From positions 558,001-622,000 of the forward strand of contig NZ_LT906436.1 of the NCBI RefSeq assembly GCF_900187225.1: a stretch of DNA of 64,000 bases, read 5' to 3'. Source of the stretch: Listeria monocytogenes. GTDB lineage: Bacteria; Bacillota; Bacilli; Lactobacillales; Listeriaceae. The notes below the pieces were generated by a model that was not told the DNA's origin, made no database searches, and saw only the letters and a program-made list of their open reading frames with translations. A program made the position numbers and the translations under genes. Shown piece after piece: positions 28,615-36,712 of the stretch (positions are counted from its first letter, which is position 1; each line of letters opens with the position of its first letter).

Positions 28615-28643
28615 ATATTAGCACGTTAAAGCGTTTTTGTAAA
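28615..28643 (-). promoter_or_regulatory. promoter of the his operon
   Basis: On the minus strand TTTACA (28643-28638), 17 bases, TAATAT (28620-28615). The 5' leader would be only about 30 bases, which leaves no room for a T-box or attenuator. Confidence 0.6.
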
Positions 28644-28729
28644 TAATGAATAGAAAAATAGTTGCTTATGGTATAATTAGTGTACCATTTAAAGCACTTG
28701 GGAAAAAGAATTTTGAAAGAGGGTTGAAT

Positions 28730-29557
28730 ATGAAAAGAGACGGGCACACGCATACAGAATTCTGTCCACATGGTACGCATGATGATGTGGAGGAGATGAT
28801 TTTAAAAGCGATTGAACTGGATTTTGATGAGTATTCTATAGTTGAACACGCGCCGCTTTCGAGAGAATTTATGAATAATACTGCTGGGGACAAGGAAGCG
28901 GTGACGACAGCGAGTATGGCGATGAGTGATCTACCTTATTATTTTAAGAAAATGAATCATATAAAGAAAAAATATGCGAGCGATTTATTAATACATATTG
29001 GGTTTGAAGTGGATTATTTAATTGGTTATGAGGATTTCACGCGAGATTTTTTGGATGAGTATGGGCCGCAAACGGACGATGGTGTTTTATCGCTACATTT
29101 TTTAGAGGGGCAAGGTGGTTTCCGTTCGATTGATTTTTCGGCGGAGGATTATAATGAAGGAATTGTGCAATTTTATGGTGGGTTTGAACAGGCGCAACTC
29201 ACTTATTTGGAAGGTGTGAAACAGTCGATTGAAGCGGACTTAGGACTCTTTAAACCGCGGAGAATTGGGCATATTTCATTGTGTCAGAAGTTTCAGCAAT
29301 TCTTTGGAGCAGATACAAGTAATTTTTCAGGGGAAGTAATGGAGGAATTTCAGGCTATTCTTGCTTTAGTAAAGAAGCGTGACTATGAGCTTGATTTTAA
29401 TACGGCGGGACTGTTTAAGTCACTTTGCGGTGAAACCTACCTACCTAAAGAAATCGTGACGTTAGCTAGAGAGTTAAAGATTCCATTAGTCTATGGGTCT
29501 GACTCGCACGGCGTTCAAGATATAGGGCGTGGATATAACACTTATTGCCAAAAATGA
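28730..29557 (+). CDS. hisJ: histidinol-phosphatase of the PHP family, HisJ
   Basis: A 275-residue PHP-domain phosphatase that dephosphorylates histidinol phosphate, the step absent from the monofunctional HisB. Metal-binding motifs are DGHTHTEFCPHG at the N-terminus, VEHAP, and GSDSHG near the C-terminus. The start at ATG 28730 follows GAGGG. A 28-residue upstream extension lacks a binding site. It is transcribed divergently from hisZ. Its 3' end overlaps the convergent alkyltransferase-like gene by 16 bp. Confidence 0.92.
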   Translation: MKRDGHTHTEFCPHGTHDDVEEMILKAIELDFDEYSIVEHAPLSREFMNNTAGDKEAVTTASMAMSDLPYYFKKMNHIKKKYASDLLIHIGFEVDYLIGYEDFTRDFLDEYGPQTDDGVLSLHFLEGQGGFRSIDFSAEDYNEGIVQFYGGFEQAQLTYLEGVKQSIEADLGLFKPRRIGHISLCQKFQQFFGADTSNFSGEVMEEFQAILALVKKRDYELDFNTAGLFKSLCGETYLPKEIVTLARELKIPLVYGSDSHGVQDIGRGYNTYCQK

Positions 29558-29838
29558 TCTTTCATTTTGACGTGTCCATTCTCTTTAAACTTTACACCTT
29601 CTGATAAAAGGAGTTCGCGTTGTTCTTCCCAACCCGGAACAAGCCGACCTGCTGCATTTACAACACGATGGCAAGGCGTAATCTGGTCACGCTTCGAATG
29701 TTTCAGTGTAGCGCCTACGAGTCTGGCGTTTTTAGGAAAGCCAATCATATAAGCGATTTGGCCATAAGTCGTTACTTTACCGCGCGGAATTTGGCGCACG
29801 ACCGTATAAACACGTTCTTCAAAATCTGCTGGAACCAT
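29542..29838 (-). CDS. MGMT-family DNA alkyltransferase-like protein
   Basis: A 98-residue protein equal to the DNA-binding domain of O6-methylguanine-DNA methyltransferases: FEERVYTVVRQIPRGKVTTYGQIA (helix-turn-helix with the arginine finger region) and ITPCHRVVNAAGRL with the alkyl-acceptor cysteine. It lacks the N-terminal domain of Ogt/Ada. True alkyltransferase-like (ATL) proteins replace the cysteine by tryptophan, but here Cys is retained, so methyl transfer remains possible. The start at 29838 is fixed by GGAGG seven bases upstream. An ATG 21 bases earlier precedes that site. Confidence 0.85.
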   Translation of the reverse strand: MVPADFEERVYTVVRQIPRGKVTTYGQIAYMIGFPKNARLVGATLKHSKRDQITPCHRVVNAAGRLVPGWEEQRELLLSEGVKFKENGHVKMKDHFWQ

Positions 29839-29914
29839 TACGTACCTCCGTTTGTTCATAATAAATTTAGTATACAGGAAATAGTTATTTTATAAAAGTT
29901 AGGATGATTAGTAA

Positions 29915-30946
29915 ATGCCAGATTTTTCTTACGCAAAAATTACGAAACTCGTGGTCCATTTTGCTGGAAATAAAGCGAGAGAAGAAGGAACAGAAGTATC
30001 AGCGAATGTGCTCGCTGATATTGGTTCAGAAATGAATCAAACACTAGCTTCGATTTTCTTAGAGCCATTTAAAAAAGATGAATATTATCAATTTACACAT
30101 GAAACAGATTTGGATTTTAATGAAGTTCGTACTTTTGCTGCGAATATGTTTGTCGCGGAGGAAGAATTTTTGGATGAATCCAAGAAGATTTTAGAGCATT
30201 TATACAGCGAAACAACCCACCCGAATATTAAAAGTGGCGATGTTTGGATTTTCTTTATTGAGGGTTGCGTTGTAGATGGTGATTTTACGAACGGCATCGG
30301 GATTTTTAAAGTCGAAAACAAAGAAGTCTTTCTTAAAAATGATTTTAACGGCAGAGAATTTCAAATTGGCTATGATAAAGGGATTACCGGGACAGATTTA
30401 GATAAAGGCTGCTTGATTTTCAATGTGGATCATGACACGGGGAATAAAGTGTTGATTTTAGACCGGCTTAACCGTGGCGATTCTGTTTATTGGAAAGATA
30501 AGTTTTTGAGCATTGATAAAATAACCGATGAAAAATTTTACACGGAAGGTTTTGTGGAAGTTTGTACGGATTATATTAAACAACGCGAGGAGTCGCTGCT
30601 TGATAAATCTAATTTCGTAAAAGCGACAACGGAATATTTAGCAGGCGAAGAGACGTTGAATATTGCTGAATTTGCTCGCACGACAATTGAAAAACCGGAA
30701 GAAATTACCGAATTTAACACGATGGTGGATACGTTCGAACGAGAAAATAATGTCCGGTTTCCAGAAACATTTCAATTAGATGAAGAAAAGCGCGAAAAAC
30801 TATCGAAAAAAATACGTAAAACGATTAAGCTTGGCAAAAATATTTCGGTTGTCGTGAAGGACTTAGAACAATTAGAAGAAACTGATTTTGTCCAAGGATA
30901 TGACGAGGAAAAAGGCAAAAACTACATGATTGTGTATTATGATTAA
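29915..30946 (+). CDS. nucleoid-associated protein NdpA/YejK family
   Basis: A 343-residue protein of the NA37 family (PF04245), whose E. coli member YejK binds the nucleoid. Family hallmarks are an acidic middle region, the AANMFVAEEEFLDESKKILEHLYSETTHPNIKSGDVWIFF stretch, and the C-terminal KGKNYMIVYYD. No catalytic motif is seen. It is monocistronic and ends in a terminator shared with the permease gene. Synteny suggests lmo0572. Confidence 0.75.
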   Translation: MPDFSYAKITKLVVHFAGNKAREEGTEVSANVLADIGSEMNQTLASIFLEPFKKDEYYQFTHETDLDFNEVRTFAANMFVAEEEFLDESKKILEHLYSETTHPNIKSGDVWIFFIEGCVVDGDFTNGIGIFKVENKEVFLKNDFNGREFQIGYDKGITGTDLDKGCLIFNVDHDTGNKVLILDRLNRGDSVYWKDKFLSIDKITDEKFYTEGFVEVCTDYIKQREESLLDKSNFVKATTEYLAGEETLNIAEFARTTIEKPEEITEFNTMVDTFERENNVRFPETFQLDEEKREKLSKKIRKTIKLGKNISVVVKDLEQLEETDFVQGYDEEKGKNYMIVYYD

Positions 30947-30950
30947 ACGA

Positions 30951-30982
30951 AAAAACCGAGGATGCGGAATCCCCGGTTTTTG
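30951..30982. terminator. bidirectional intrinsic terminator
   Basis: An 11-bp stem with one mismatch (30951-30961 with 30971-30981) between convergent genes. Confidence 0.8.
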
Positions 30983-30986
30983 CTGT

Positions 30987-32282
30987 CTAAACGACGAACA
31001 TAAAGTACAGTATAAACAGTACCATCATCACGTACATAATCGGATGCACTTCTTTGTAGCGTCCTTTAAGTACCATGGTAATTGGATAGAAAATGAAACC
31101 AATCGCAATACCAGTAGCAATAGAAAAAGTAAGTACCATCATTAAAATAACGAAAAAGGACGGAACAGCTACTTCAAATTTAGTCCAATCAATATGAGCG
31201 ACATTACCAATCATTAAAATTCCAACGATGACAAGTGCAGGCGTCGTAACTGCACTGGTAATTACACCAAGAAGTGGCGAAAAGAATAACGACAGCGAGA
31301 AACAGATTGCGATAACAACGGCAGTTAAACCTGTCCGACCACCAACCGCAACCCCAGCAGTAGATTCTACATAAGAAGTAGTTGTTGAAGTCCCAAAAAT
31401 AGCACCAAAAACGGTTGCAAGTGAATCCGAGAATAGTGAACGACCTGCACGCGGAATTTTGTTGTCTTTTACAAATCCAGCTTGAGTCGCAACTGCAACG
31501 AGCGTTCCGGCAGTATCAAAGAAATCTATAAAGAAAAATGTCAAAATAACAATTAGCATTTGCGGTGTGAAAATATCTGGCAAGTGAATAATTGCTTGAC
31601 CAAATGTTGATTCCATACTTGGTACAGATGAAACAACTTGAGTCGGTACATCAATCAGTCCAAACAACATTCCAGCAACAGCGGTTGTTGCCATTCCAAA
31701 GAAAATCGCACCTTTCCAACCAATTGTCATGTAAGCAACAGTAACAACAATCCCGAAAACAGCCAGTAACACAGGACCAGAATGTAAGTCTCCAAGCGCT
31801 ACAATAGTAGATTCATTTGGCACAATAATTCCAGCATTTTTAAGCCCTAAAAAGGCGATAAAAAAACCAATTCCTGCTCCCACTGCGAATTTTAGTTCCG
31901 TTGGGATTGCATTAACGATTTTTTCACGAAGTCCAGAAATGGTCAAACAAATGAACACTAAGCCAGAAACGAGAACACCAGCCAGCGCCGTTTGCCAAGG
32001 AATTCCCCACTGCGCACAAACGGTATAAGCGAAAAACGCATTTAGTCCCATACCTGGCGCAAGTCCAATCGGGTAATTAGCGATTAGCCCCATTGCAAGT
32101 GATCCTACAACAGAAGCTAGAATCGTTGCCACAAAAACAGCTTTTAATTCCATCCCAGTTGTTGCAAGCATGGATGGATTGACGAAAAGTACATAAGCCA
32201 TCGACAAGAAAGTCGTAAGCCCCGCGAGTATTTCTGTCCGAACAGTCGTCTTGTTCTCGCGTAGTTTGAAAAATTTATCCAT
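30987..32282 (-). CDS. NCS2/AzgA-type guanine/hypoxanthine permease
   Basis: A 431-residue membrane carrier with about 13-14 predicted segments of the PbuG/AzgA branch of NCS2 purine permeases. It has the hallmark LAPGMGLNAFFAYTVC in an early membrane segment and FFIDFFDTAGTLVAVATQAGF in the middle. It imports guanine or hypoxanthine with protons. A guanine-type purine riboswitch lies directly upstream, which fits a purine substrate and purine repression. The start follows GGGAGG. Confidence 0.92.
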   Translation of the reverse strand: MDKFFKLRENKTTVRTEILAGLTTFLSMAYVLFVNPSMLATTGMELKAVFVATILASVVGSLAMGLIANYPIGLAPGMGLNAFFAYTVCAQWGIPWQTALAGVLVSGLVFICLTISGLREKIVNAIPTELKFAVGAGIGFFIAFLGLKNAGIIVPNESTIVALGDLHSGPVLLAVFGIVVTVAYMTIGWKGAIFFGMATTAVAGMLFGLIDVPTQVVSSVPSMESTFGQAIIHLPDIFTPQMLIVILTFFFIDFFDTAGTLVAVATQAGFVKDNKIPRAGRSLFSDSLATVFGAIFGTSTTTSYVESTAGVAVGGRTGLTAVVIAICFSLSLFFSPLLGVITSAVTTPALVIVGILMIGNVAHIDWTKFEVAVPSFFVILMMVLTFSIATGIAIGFIFYPITMVLKGRYKEVHPIMYVMMVLFILYFMFVV

Positions 32283-32334
32283 TAAAAAAAGCCTCCCTAT
32301 TTATGTTGTCGCACATAACGGAAAGAGCCTAGGT

Positions 32335-32377
32335 AAAAAAGGGAATAATAAATAAAAATAGCAAAAAAATCCCTATT
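32335..32377 (-). terminator. riboswitch expression platform (terminator)
   Basis: On the minus strand AGGGA (32375-32371 region) pairs with TCCCT followed by TTTTT, downstream of the aptamer. A competing hairpin CTATT/AATAG just after the aptamer overlaps the P1 3' side. Which one switches is not certain. Confidence 0.5.
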
Positions 32378-32388
32378 AAATTTTACAA

Positions 32389-32460
32389 TAGCTCGTAGCC
32401 TGGCATTTTACGGTTGCCTGGTAGAAACGAACGGTCCATATTACCGAACTTATACGACTA
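32389..32460 (-). ncRNA. purine (guanine-type) riboswitch
   Basis: The minus strand shows the purine aptamer core: P2 with a TAATATGG segment, then GTTTCTACC, a P3 hairpin, and a GGCTACG junction. The discriminator base in CTAC is C, as in guanine aptamers; adenine aptamers have T. It sits between its promoter region and the NCS2 permease gene, which it should switch off when guanine is plentiful. Confidence 0.93.
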
Positions 32461-32522
32461 TATTATTGTAGCGGATTAGCCGATTTTTGGCAATACGTGT
32501 AAGAAATAAAAATTAAAAACGA

Positions 32523-32561
32523 ACTTTTAAATAAATAAGTTTATACTTTTAAATAAATAAG
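32523..32561. promoter_or_regulatory. two 17-bp direct repeats upstream of the phospho-beta-glucosidase gene
   Basis: ACTTTTAAATAAATAAG occurs at 32523-32539 and again, identical, at 32545-32561, a 22-bp period or two helical turns. The second copy abuts the -10 TATAAT at 32563-32568. They are probable operator sites, most plausibly for the GntR-type regulator encoded next to the enzyme. Confidence 0.6.
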
Positions 32562-32597
32562 GTATAATAAAAACAAATAATAGTTGGAGGTAAAAAA

Positions 32598-33992
32598 ATG
32601 ACTTATAAATTTCCAGAGAATTTTTGGTGGGGAAGTGCGGCATCCGGCCCACAAACAGAAGGCGCAGCAGATGTAGACGGCAGAAAACCAAGTATTTGGG
32701 ATCACTGGTATAAAATCGAACCAGGTCGTTTCTTTAACGATGTGGGACCTACAAACACATCTAATTTTTACTATCAATATAAAGAAGATATTGCTTTAAT
32801 GAAACAAACAGGGCATAATTCTTTCCGTACATCGATTCAGTGGTCACGTCTTATTCCAGATGGTATTGGTGAAGTGAACCCGAAAGCAGTTGATTTTTAC
32901 AATCGGGTTATTGATGAAATGCTTGCAAATGACGTGGAACCATTTATGAATTTATATCATTTTGATATGCCAATGTCGATGCAAGAAAAAGGTGGTTTTG
33001 AAAGCCGTGAAGTAGTGGACGCATATGCTACATTTGCGAAAACTTGTTTTGAATTATTTGGTGATCGTGTGAAACATTGGTTTACTTTTAATGAACCAAT
33101 TGTTCCTGTTGAAGCGGGCTATTTATACGATATGCACTATCCAAATGTGGTTGATTTTAAACGTGCGACTCAAGTTGCTTACCATACTACTTTGGCACAT
33201 GCGCTTGCTGTTAAAGAATTCCACGCACTTGAAATTCCGGAAGGCCAAATCGGAATCATTTTAAACTTAACACCGTCGTATCCAAGAAGCCAAAATCCAG
33301 CTGATTTAAAAGCGGCTCATATTGCGGATCTAATTTTCAACCGAAGTTTCCTTGATCCGGTTACAAAAGGGGAATTCCCGACTGATCTTGTAGAAATTAT
33401 CCGCGAACATGACGCGCTTCCAGAATATACGGAAGAGGATTTAGCGATAATTAAAAACAACATTATTGATATTCTTGGTGTGAACTACTACCAACCGCGT
33501 CGTGTGAAAGCGAAAGAATACGCGGCTCACCCGGATGCGCCGTTTATGCCAGAACACCTTTTTGATAATTATGAAATGCCTTACCGTAAAATGAATCCGT
33601 ATCGTGGCTGGGAAATTTTTGAAAGAGCGATTTATGATATTGCGATTAATCTGCGCGACAACTACGATAATATCCCGTTCTTTATTTCCGAAAATGGTAT
33701 GGGTGTGGAAGGCGAAAGTCGTTATCGTAACGCAGACGGAATGATTGAAGATACGTACCGAATTGACTTCATTAAGAGTCATTTGAAATGGCTTCATAAA
33801 GCAATTGAAGAAGGCGCTAACTGCCATGGTTACCACCTTTGGACGTTCATGGATTGCTGGAGCTGGGCGAATGCTTACAAAAACCGTTATGGCTTAGTGG
33901 AAGTTGATTTGGACAATGACTTCAAACGTACCGTGAAAGCATCTGGGCATTGGTACAAAGAACTTGCAGAAAACAATGGTTTTGAAGACTAA
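32598..33992 (+). CDS. GH1 6-phospho-beta-glucosidase
   Basis: A 464-residue glycoside hydrolase family 1 enzyme. The general acid/base is in TFNEPIVP (about residue 168) and the nucleophile glutamate in FISENGMGVEG (about 366). Opening FWWGSAASGPQTEGA is the GH1 signature. No PTS transporter genes adjoin it, so it hydrolyses phosphorylated beta-glucosides imported by a PTS encoded elsewhere. GGAGG precedes the ATG. It is followed 43 bases later by a GntR/UTRA regulator on the same strand. Confidence 0.92.
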   Translation: MTYKFPENFWWGSAASGPQTEGAADVDGRKPSIWDHWYKIEPGRFFNDVGPTNTSNFYYQYKEDIALMKQTGHNSFRTSIQWSRLIPDGIGEVNPKAVDFYNRVIDEMLANDVEPFMNLYHFDMPMSMQEKGGFESREVVDAYATFAKTCFELFGDRVKHWFTFNEPIVPVEAGYLYDMHYPNVVDFKRATQVAYHTTLAHALAVKEFHALEIPEGQIGIILNLTPSYPRSQNPADLKAAHIADLIFNRSFLDPVTKGEFPTDLVEIIREHDALPEYTEEDLAIIKNNIIDILGVNYYQPRRVKAKEYAAHPDAPFMPEHLFDNYEMPYRKMNPYRGWEIFERAIYDIAINLRDNYDNIPFFISENGMGVEGESRYRNADGMIEDTYRIDFIKSHLKWLHKAIEEGANCHGYHLWTFMDCWSWANAYKNRYGLVEVDLDNDFKRTVKASGHWYKELAENNGFED

Positions 33993-34035
33993 ATGTGATA
34001 AAATAAAAGTATTATGTGTAAAGAGGTGAACTTCC

Positions 34036-34764
34036 GTGGCTCAGAACCAGACAAAATATAGCTTTATTGCTGAAGAAATCCGCAAAAGAATTATGAATCA
34101 CGCCTATCCGCTTAATCAACCTATTCCTGATGAGATAACTTTGGCGAAAGAGTTTGATTGTAGTCGAATGACAATGAAAAAAGCGCTTGAAGTACTTGTA
34201 CTTGAAGGCTTACTATACCGGAAACGTGGACATGGTACTTTCATTATCAAATCGGCGCTGGACGCGGACCGCTTGCAGATTCATAACCAAGAGGTAAACG
34301 GCTTCACTAAACTTTTGAATGGTAAGAAAGTTATTAGTAAAGTAATCGAGTTTAAAGTCATTTTTCCAACCGAAGAAATTGCAGAGCGCCTTCATATCGA
34401 AATGGAAACGCCAATCTATGATATTCTTCGTGTTCGGCTAGTGAAAGATGAACCATATGTATTAGAACACACGTATATGCCAGTTGGGGTTATCCCAGGC
34501 ATCAATCAGCAAATTTTGGAAGGATCGATTTATTCGTATATTCAAGATGATTTGAACCTAAAAATCGCTAGTTCGTACAAACAAATTCGCGCGGATAAAG
34601 CGACGCTGCTTGATCAGCAATATCTCGACTGCGCTTCTGATGACCCAGTTGTTGAAGTAGAACAAACCGTGTATTTAAACAATGGTCTCGCGTTTGAATT
34701 TTCCAGATCGCGCCACCGTTATGATAAATTCGTTTTTACTACCGTGAATATCGCTAGACGATAA
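34036..34764 (+). CDS. GntR-family (HutC/UTRA) transcriptional regulator
   Basis: A 242-residue repressor with N-terminal winged helix-turn-helix (about 8-75, DEITLAKEFDCSRMTMKKALEVLVLEGLLYRKRGHGTFI) and a C-terminal UTRA ligand domain (about 90-235), usually sensing phosphosugars. It starts at GTG with AGAGGTG upstream. It is probably co-transcribed with the phospho-beta-glucosidase and the likely binder of the direct repeats before it. Synteny suggests lmo0575. Confidence 0.9.
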   Translation: MAQNQTKYSFIAEEIRKRIMNHAYPLNQPIPDEITLAKEFDCSRMTMKKALEVLVLEGLLYRKRGHGTFIIKSALDADRLQIHNQEVNGFTKLLNGKKVISKVIEFKVIFPTEEIAERLHIEMETPIYDILRVRLVKDEPYVLEHTYMPVGVIPGINQQILEGSIYSYIQDDLNLKIASSYKQIRADKATLLDQQYLDCASDDPVVEVEQTVYLNNGLAFEFSRSRHRYDKFVFTTVNIARR

Positions 34765-34767
34765 AAT

Positions 34768-34815
34768 AAAAAGAAGCTAGAAAAAGTGAGAAATCATTTT
34801 ATCTAGCTTCTTTTT
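34768..34815 (+). terminator. intrinsic terminator
   Basis: A 14-bp stem (34768-34781 with 34802-34815), a 20-base loop and a T run after the GntR gene. Confidence 0.88.
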
Positions 34816-34861
34816 TGAATATCTAAGCATTTTAGGTTCAATTCTATACAAAAGAATGGGA

Positions 34862-34919
34862 TTGTTCACAAAATAGACATATTTACACGCTTGATAATAA
34901 TTTAGGATTCTTATATAAT
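34862..34919 (+). promoter_or_regulatory. upstream promoter of the MucBP gene with conserved activator-like element
   Basis: TTGATA (34891-34896), 17 bases, TATAAT (34914-34919) is a near-consensus promoter. TGTTCACAAAATAGACATA at 34863-34881 ends nine bases before the -35. The whole unit is repeated at 35041-35099. Transcription would start near 34926, giving a long leader. Confidence 0.7.
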
Positions 34920-35040
34920 ATTTAACCCAATTACGCACAAATTTTAAATATAGTTCTACCATTTAAGCTATACGGAACTGTGGAAAGGAATAATATTACT
35001 CCTAGTATAAGATTATTTAAATAGTTAAAAGAAATCATTT

Positions 35041-35099
35041 TTGTTCACGAAATAGACATATTTCAACTCATTGATAATGTTTTTTGCCTAATATATAAT
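35041..35099 (+). promoter_or_regulatory. proximal promoter of the MucBP gene with conserved activator-like element
   Basis: TTGATA (35071-35076), 17 bases, TATAAT (35094-35099), preceded by TGTTCACGAAATAGACATA (35042-35060), ten bases before the -35. A duplicate of the unit 179 bp upstream. The start near 35106 gives a leader of about 88 bases. Confidence 0.75.
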
Positions 35100-35193
35100 T
35101 ATTGAGCTCAATTAAGTGCTAGTATAGTACTCCTTTTGATAGGAGCGTGAGCAGTTAAAATGAGAAATTAGTTATATGAGGAGGGATAGTACT

Positions 35194-36657
35194 ATGAAGA
35201 AAAAATACTTTCTTTGCGTATTCGCAGTAATATTATTTTTCACAGGTTTTCTTTTTGGAAATTCACCGGTGAATGCTGCTGAAACTGATACAAGCAATGT
35301 GACGTATAATTACATTAATATCAGCACATTAACGGAAACGCAAAAAAATAGTATTATCAAAGGAAATCCAAACGAGACACTTACGAATGATTATGAAAAT
35401 TTTTCCTTTGTGTATCAAAAAAACACATCAGAACCAACTACAAATATAGATAATACTTCTGACAATAATAAAAATCAAAATGGGACACTATTAAAAGCGG
35501 GAGATGTTGGCGCAAATAGTTATTTAATCATCCTAGGGTTTATTTTATTCGGAAGTGGTATTGGACTTATTACATTGAAAAAAAGACACGCCAAACAGTT
35601 GCTAGTATTTCTTGTTGTCCTTGGCGGTAGTAGTTTGTTAGTCGGATCGATTGTCCAAGCAACAGAAAATAGTAACTTAAAAACCCAAGAATCTCAAACA
35701 GTTGCAAAAGGAACGAAAGAAACGAAACAACCCGAATCAATTGAAGGGTATACGTATGTAGGATATATACACACAAGTAAAAATAATACACCGCCCGTAG
35801 TTGGAAAAGGGACTGTAACTGTAAACTATCAGGATGAACAAGGAAATTCACTGGCGACTAGTGAAACACTCGAAGGCGACATTGGCCAACCATATCAGAC
35901 TGCAACGAAAAATATTGAGGAATACCAATTAAAAGAAGTGAACGGAAATACAACAGGAACTTTTACAGAGAAAGCGCAAGTTGTTACTTATGTTTATCAA
36001 AAAGTGCCTGTAGCTACCGTAACTGTTAAATACCTCGATCAGGATGGAAACAAAATCCATGATCCACAAACAATTAGCGGTAATATTGGCGAACCATATG
36101 ATGCTTCAACAGATAAATACAAATTACAAATTGATGGATACACATTAGATACAACGAAACTGCCAAACAATGCAAATGGTATTTTCACTAATCAAGCTAT
36201 AGAAGTAACGTATATATATACGAAAGAAGCGCAAGATGTTAAAATAACAATTAAATTTGTTGATAGCAATGGGGATCCATTTGTTTTAACGGATTTAACA
36301 ACTTATAAAAACGGCGATTTAGTACCTATTTATCCTAATTTAGATCAATATCATATGAGATTAAATTACAATCAACAAATTTATAATCAAGGTGAAGCAG
36401 TGCCTGATATTGTTATTCCAGCTAGAGAAGGGGAAACATATTCGTTACCGGAAAGAATGACCTTTAATATACTGGATAATCAAGGGAAACAAATCCCCTA
36501 TGTTATTTCGCAAAATGCCGATTTCAGTAGTACTGGGATTGAGAGATGGGAAAACTACCAAAGTATACCAGCCAATCGCGAAGGAACACTGACTAGCGAA
36601 GATGTGGTGGTTACGTATCAGATACTTGTTTATGGAGTTTTGATTCCTGAGCCATAA
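35194..36657 (+). CDS. MucBP-repeat surface protein with internal membrane hairpin
   Basis: A 487-residue protein. Signal peptide 1 to about 28 (ending NAA), a short Asn/Thr-rich region, then Leu-Leu-Lys-Ala-Gly-Asp (99-104) followed by a hydrophobic segment (about 110-128) and Lys-Lys-Arg-His-Ala (129-133). A second hydrophobic segment (about 135-155, ending VQA) follows. Then come two clear MucBP repeats (about 205-270 and 273-345) and two weaker related modules to the end. No C-terminal LPXTG is present, so it is membrane-attached through the internal hydrophobic pair. The start at ATG 35194 follows AGGAGG; a longer frame begins six codons earlier without one. Expression is from two tandem promoters. 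MucBP modules suggest binding of host or wall glycans. Synteny suggests lmo0576. Confidence 0.8.
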   Translation: MKKKYFLCVFAVILFFTGFLFGNSPVNAAETDTSNVTYNYINISTLTETQKNSIIKGNPNETLTNDYENFSFVYQKNTSEPTTNIDNTSDNNKNQNGTLLKAGDVGANSYLIILGFILFGSGIGLITLKKRHAKQLLVFLVVLGGSSLLVGSIVQATENSNLKTQESQTVAKGTKETKQPESIEGYTYVGYIHTSKNNTPPVVGKGTVTVNYQDEQGNSLATSETLEGDIGQPYQTATKNIEEYQLKEVNGNTTGTFTEKAQVVTYVYQKVPVATVTVKYLDQDGNKIHDPQTISGNIGEPYDASTDKYKLQIDGYTLDTTKLPNNANGIFTNQAIEVTYIYTKEAQDVKITIKFVDSNGDPFVLTDLTTYKNGDLVPIYPNLDQYHMRLNYNQQIYNQGEAVPDIVIPAREGETYSLPERMTFNILDNQGKQIPYVISQNADFSSTGIERWENYQSIPANREGTLTSEDVVVTYQILVYGVLIPEP

Positions 36658-36679
36658 GTAAATCAAATTATTCGATAAT

Positions 36680-36712
36680 AAAAAAGCAATCTCGTCTAGA
36701 GATTGCTTTTTT
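36680..36712. terminator. bidirectional intrinsic terminator
   Basis: Perfect 14-bp stem (36680-36693 with 36699-36712) between convergent genes. Confidence 0.92.

Noticed and set aside
28579-28729. T-box or histidine attenuator before hisZ
   Set aside because: The leader after the predicted start is only about 30 bases and holds no hairpin, His-codon leader peptide or T-box sequence.
33441-33836. 131-codon minus-strand ORF inside the GH1 gene
   Set aside because: A shadow frame with no binding site, antisense to conserved catalytic regions.
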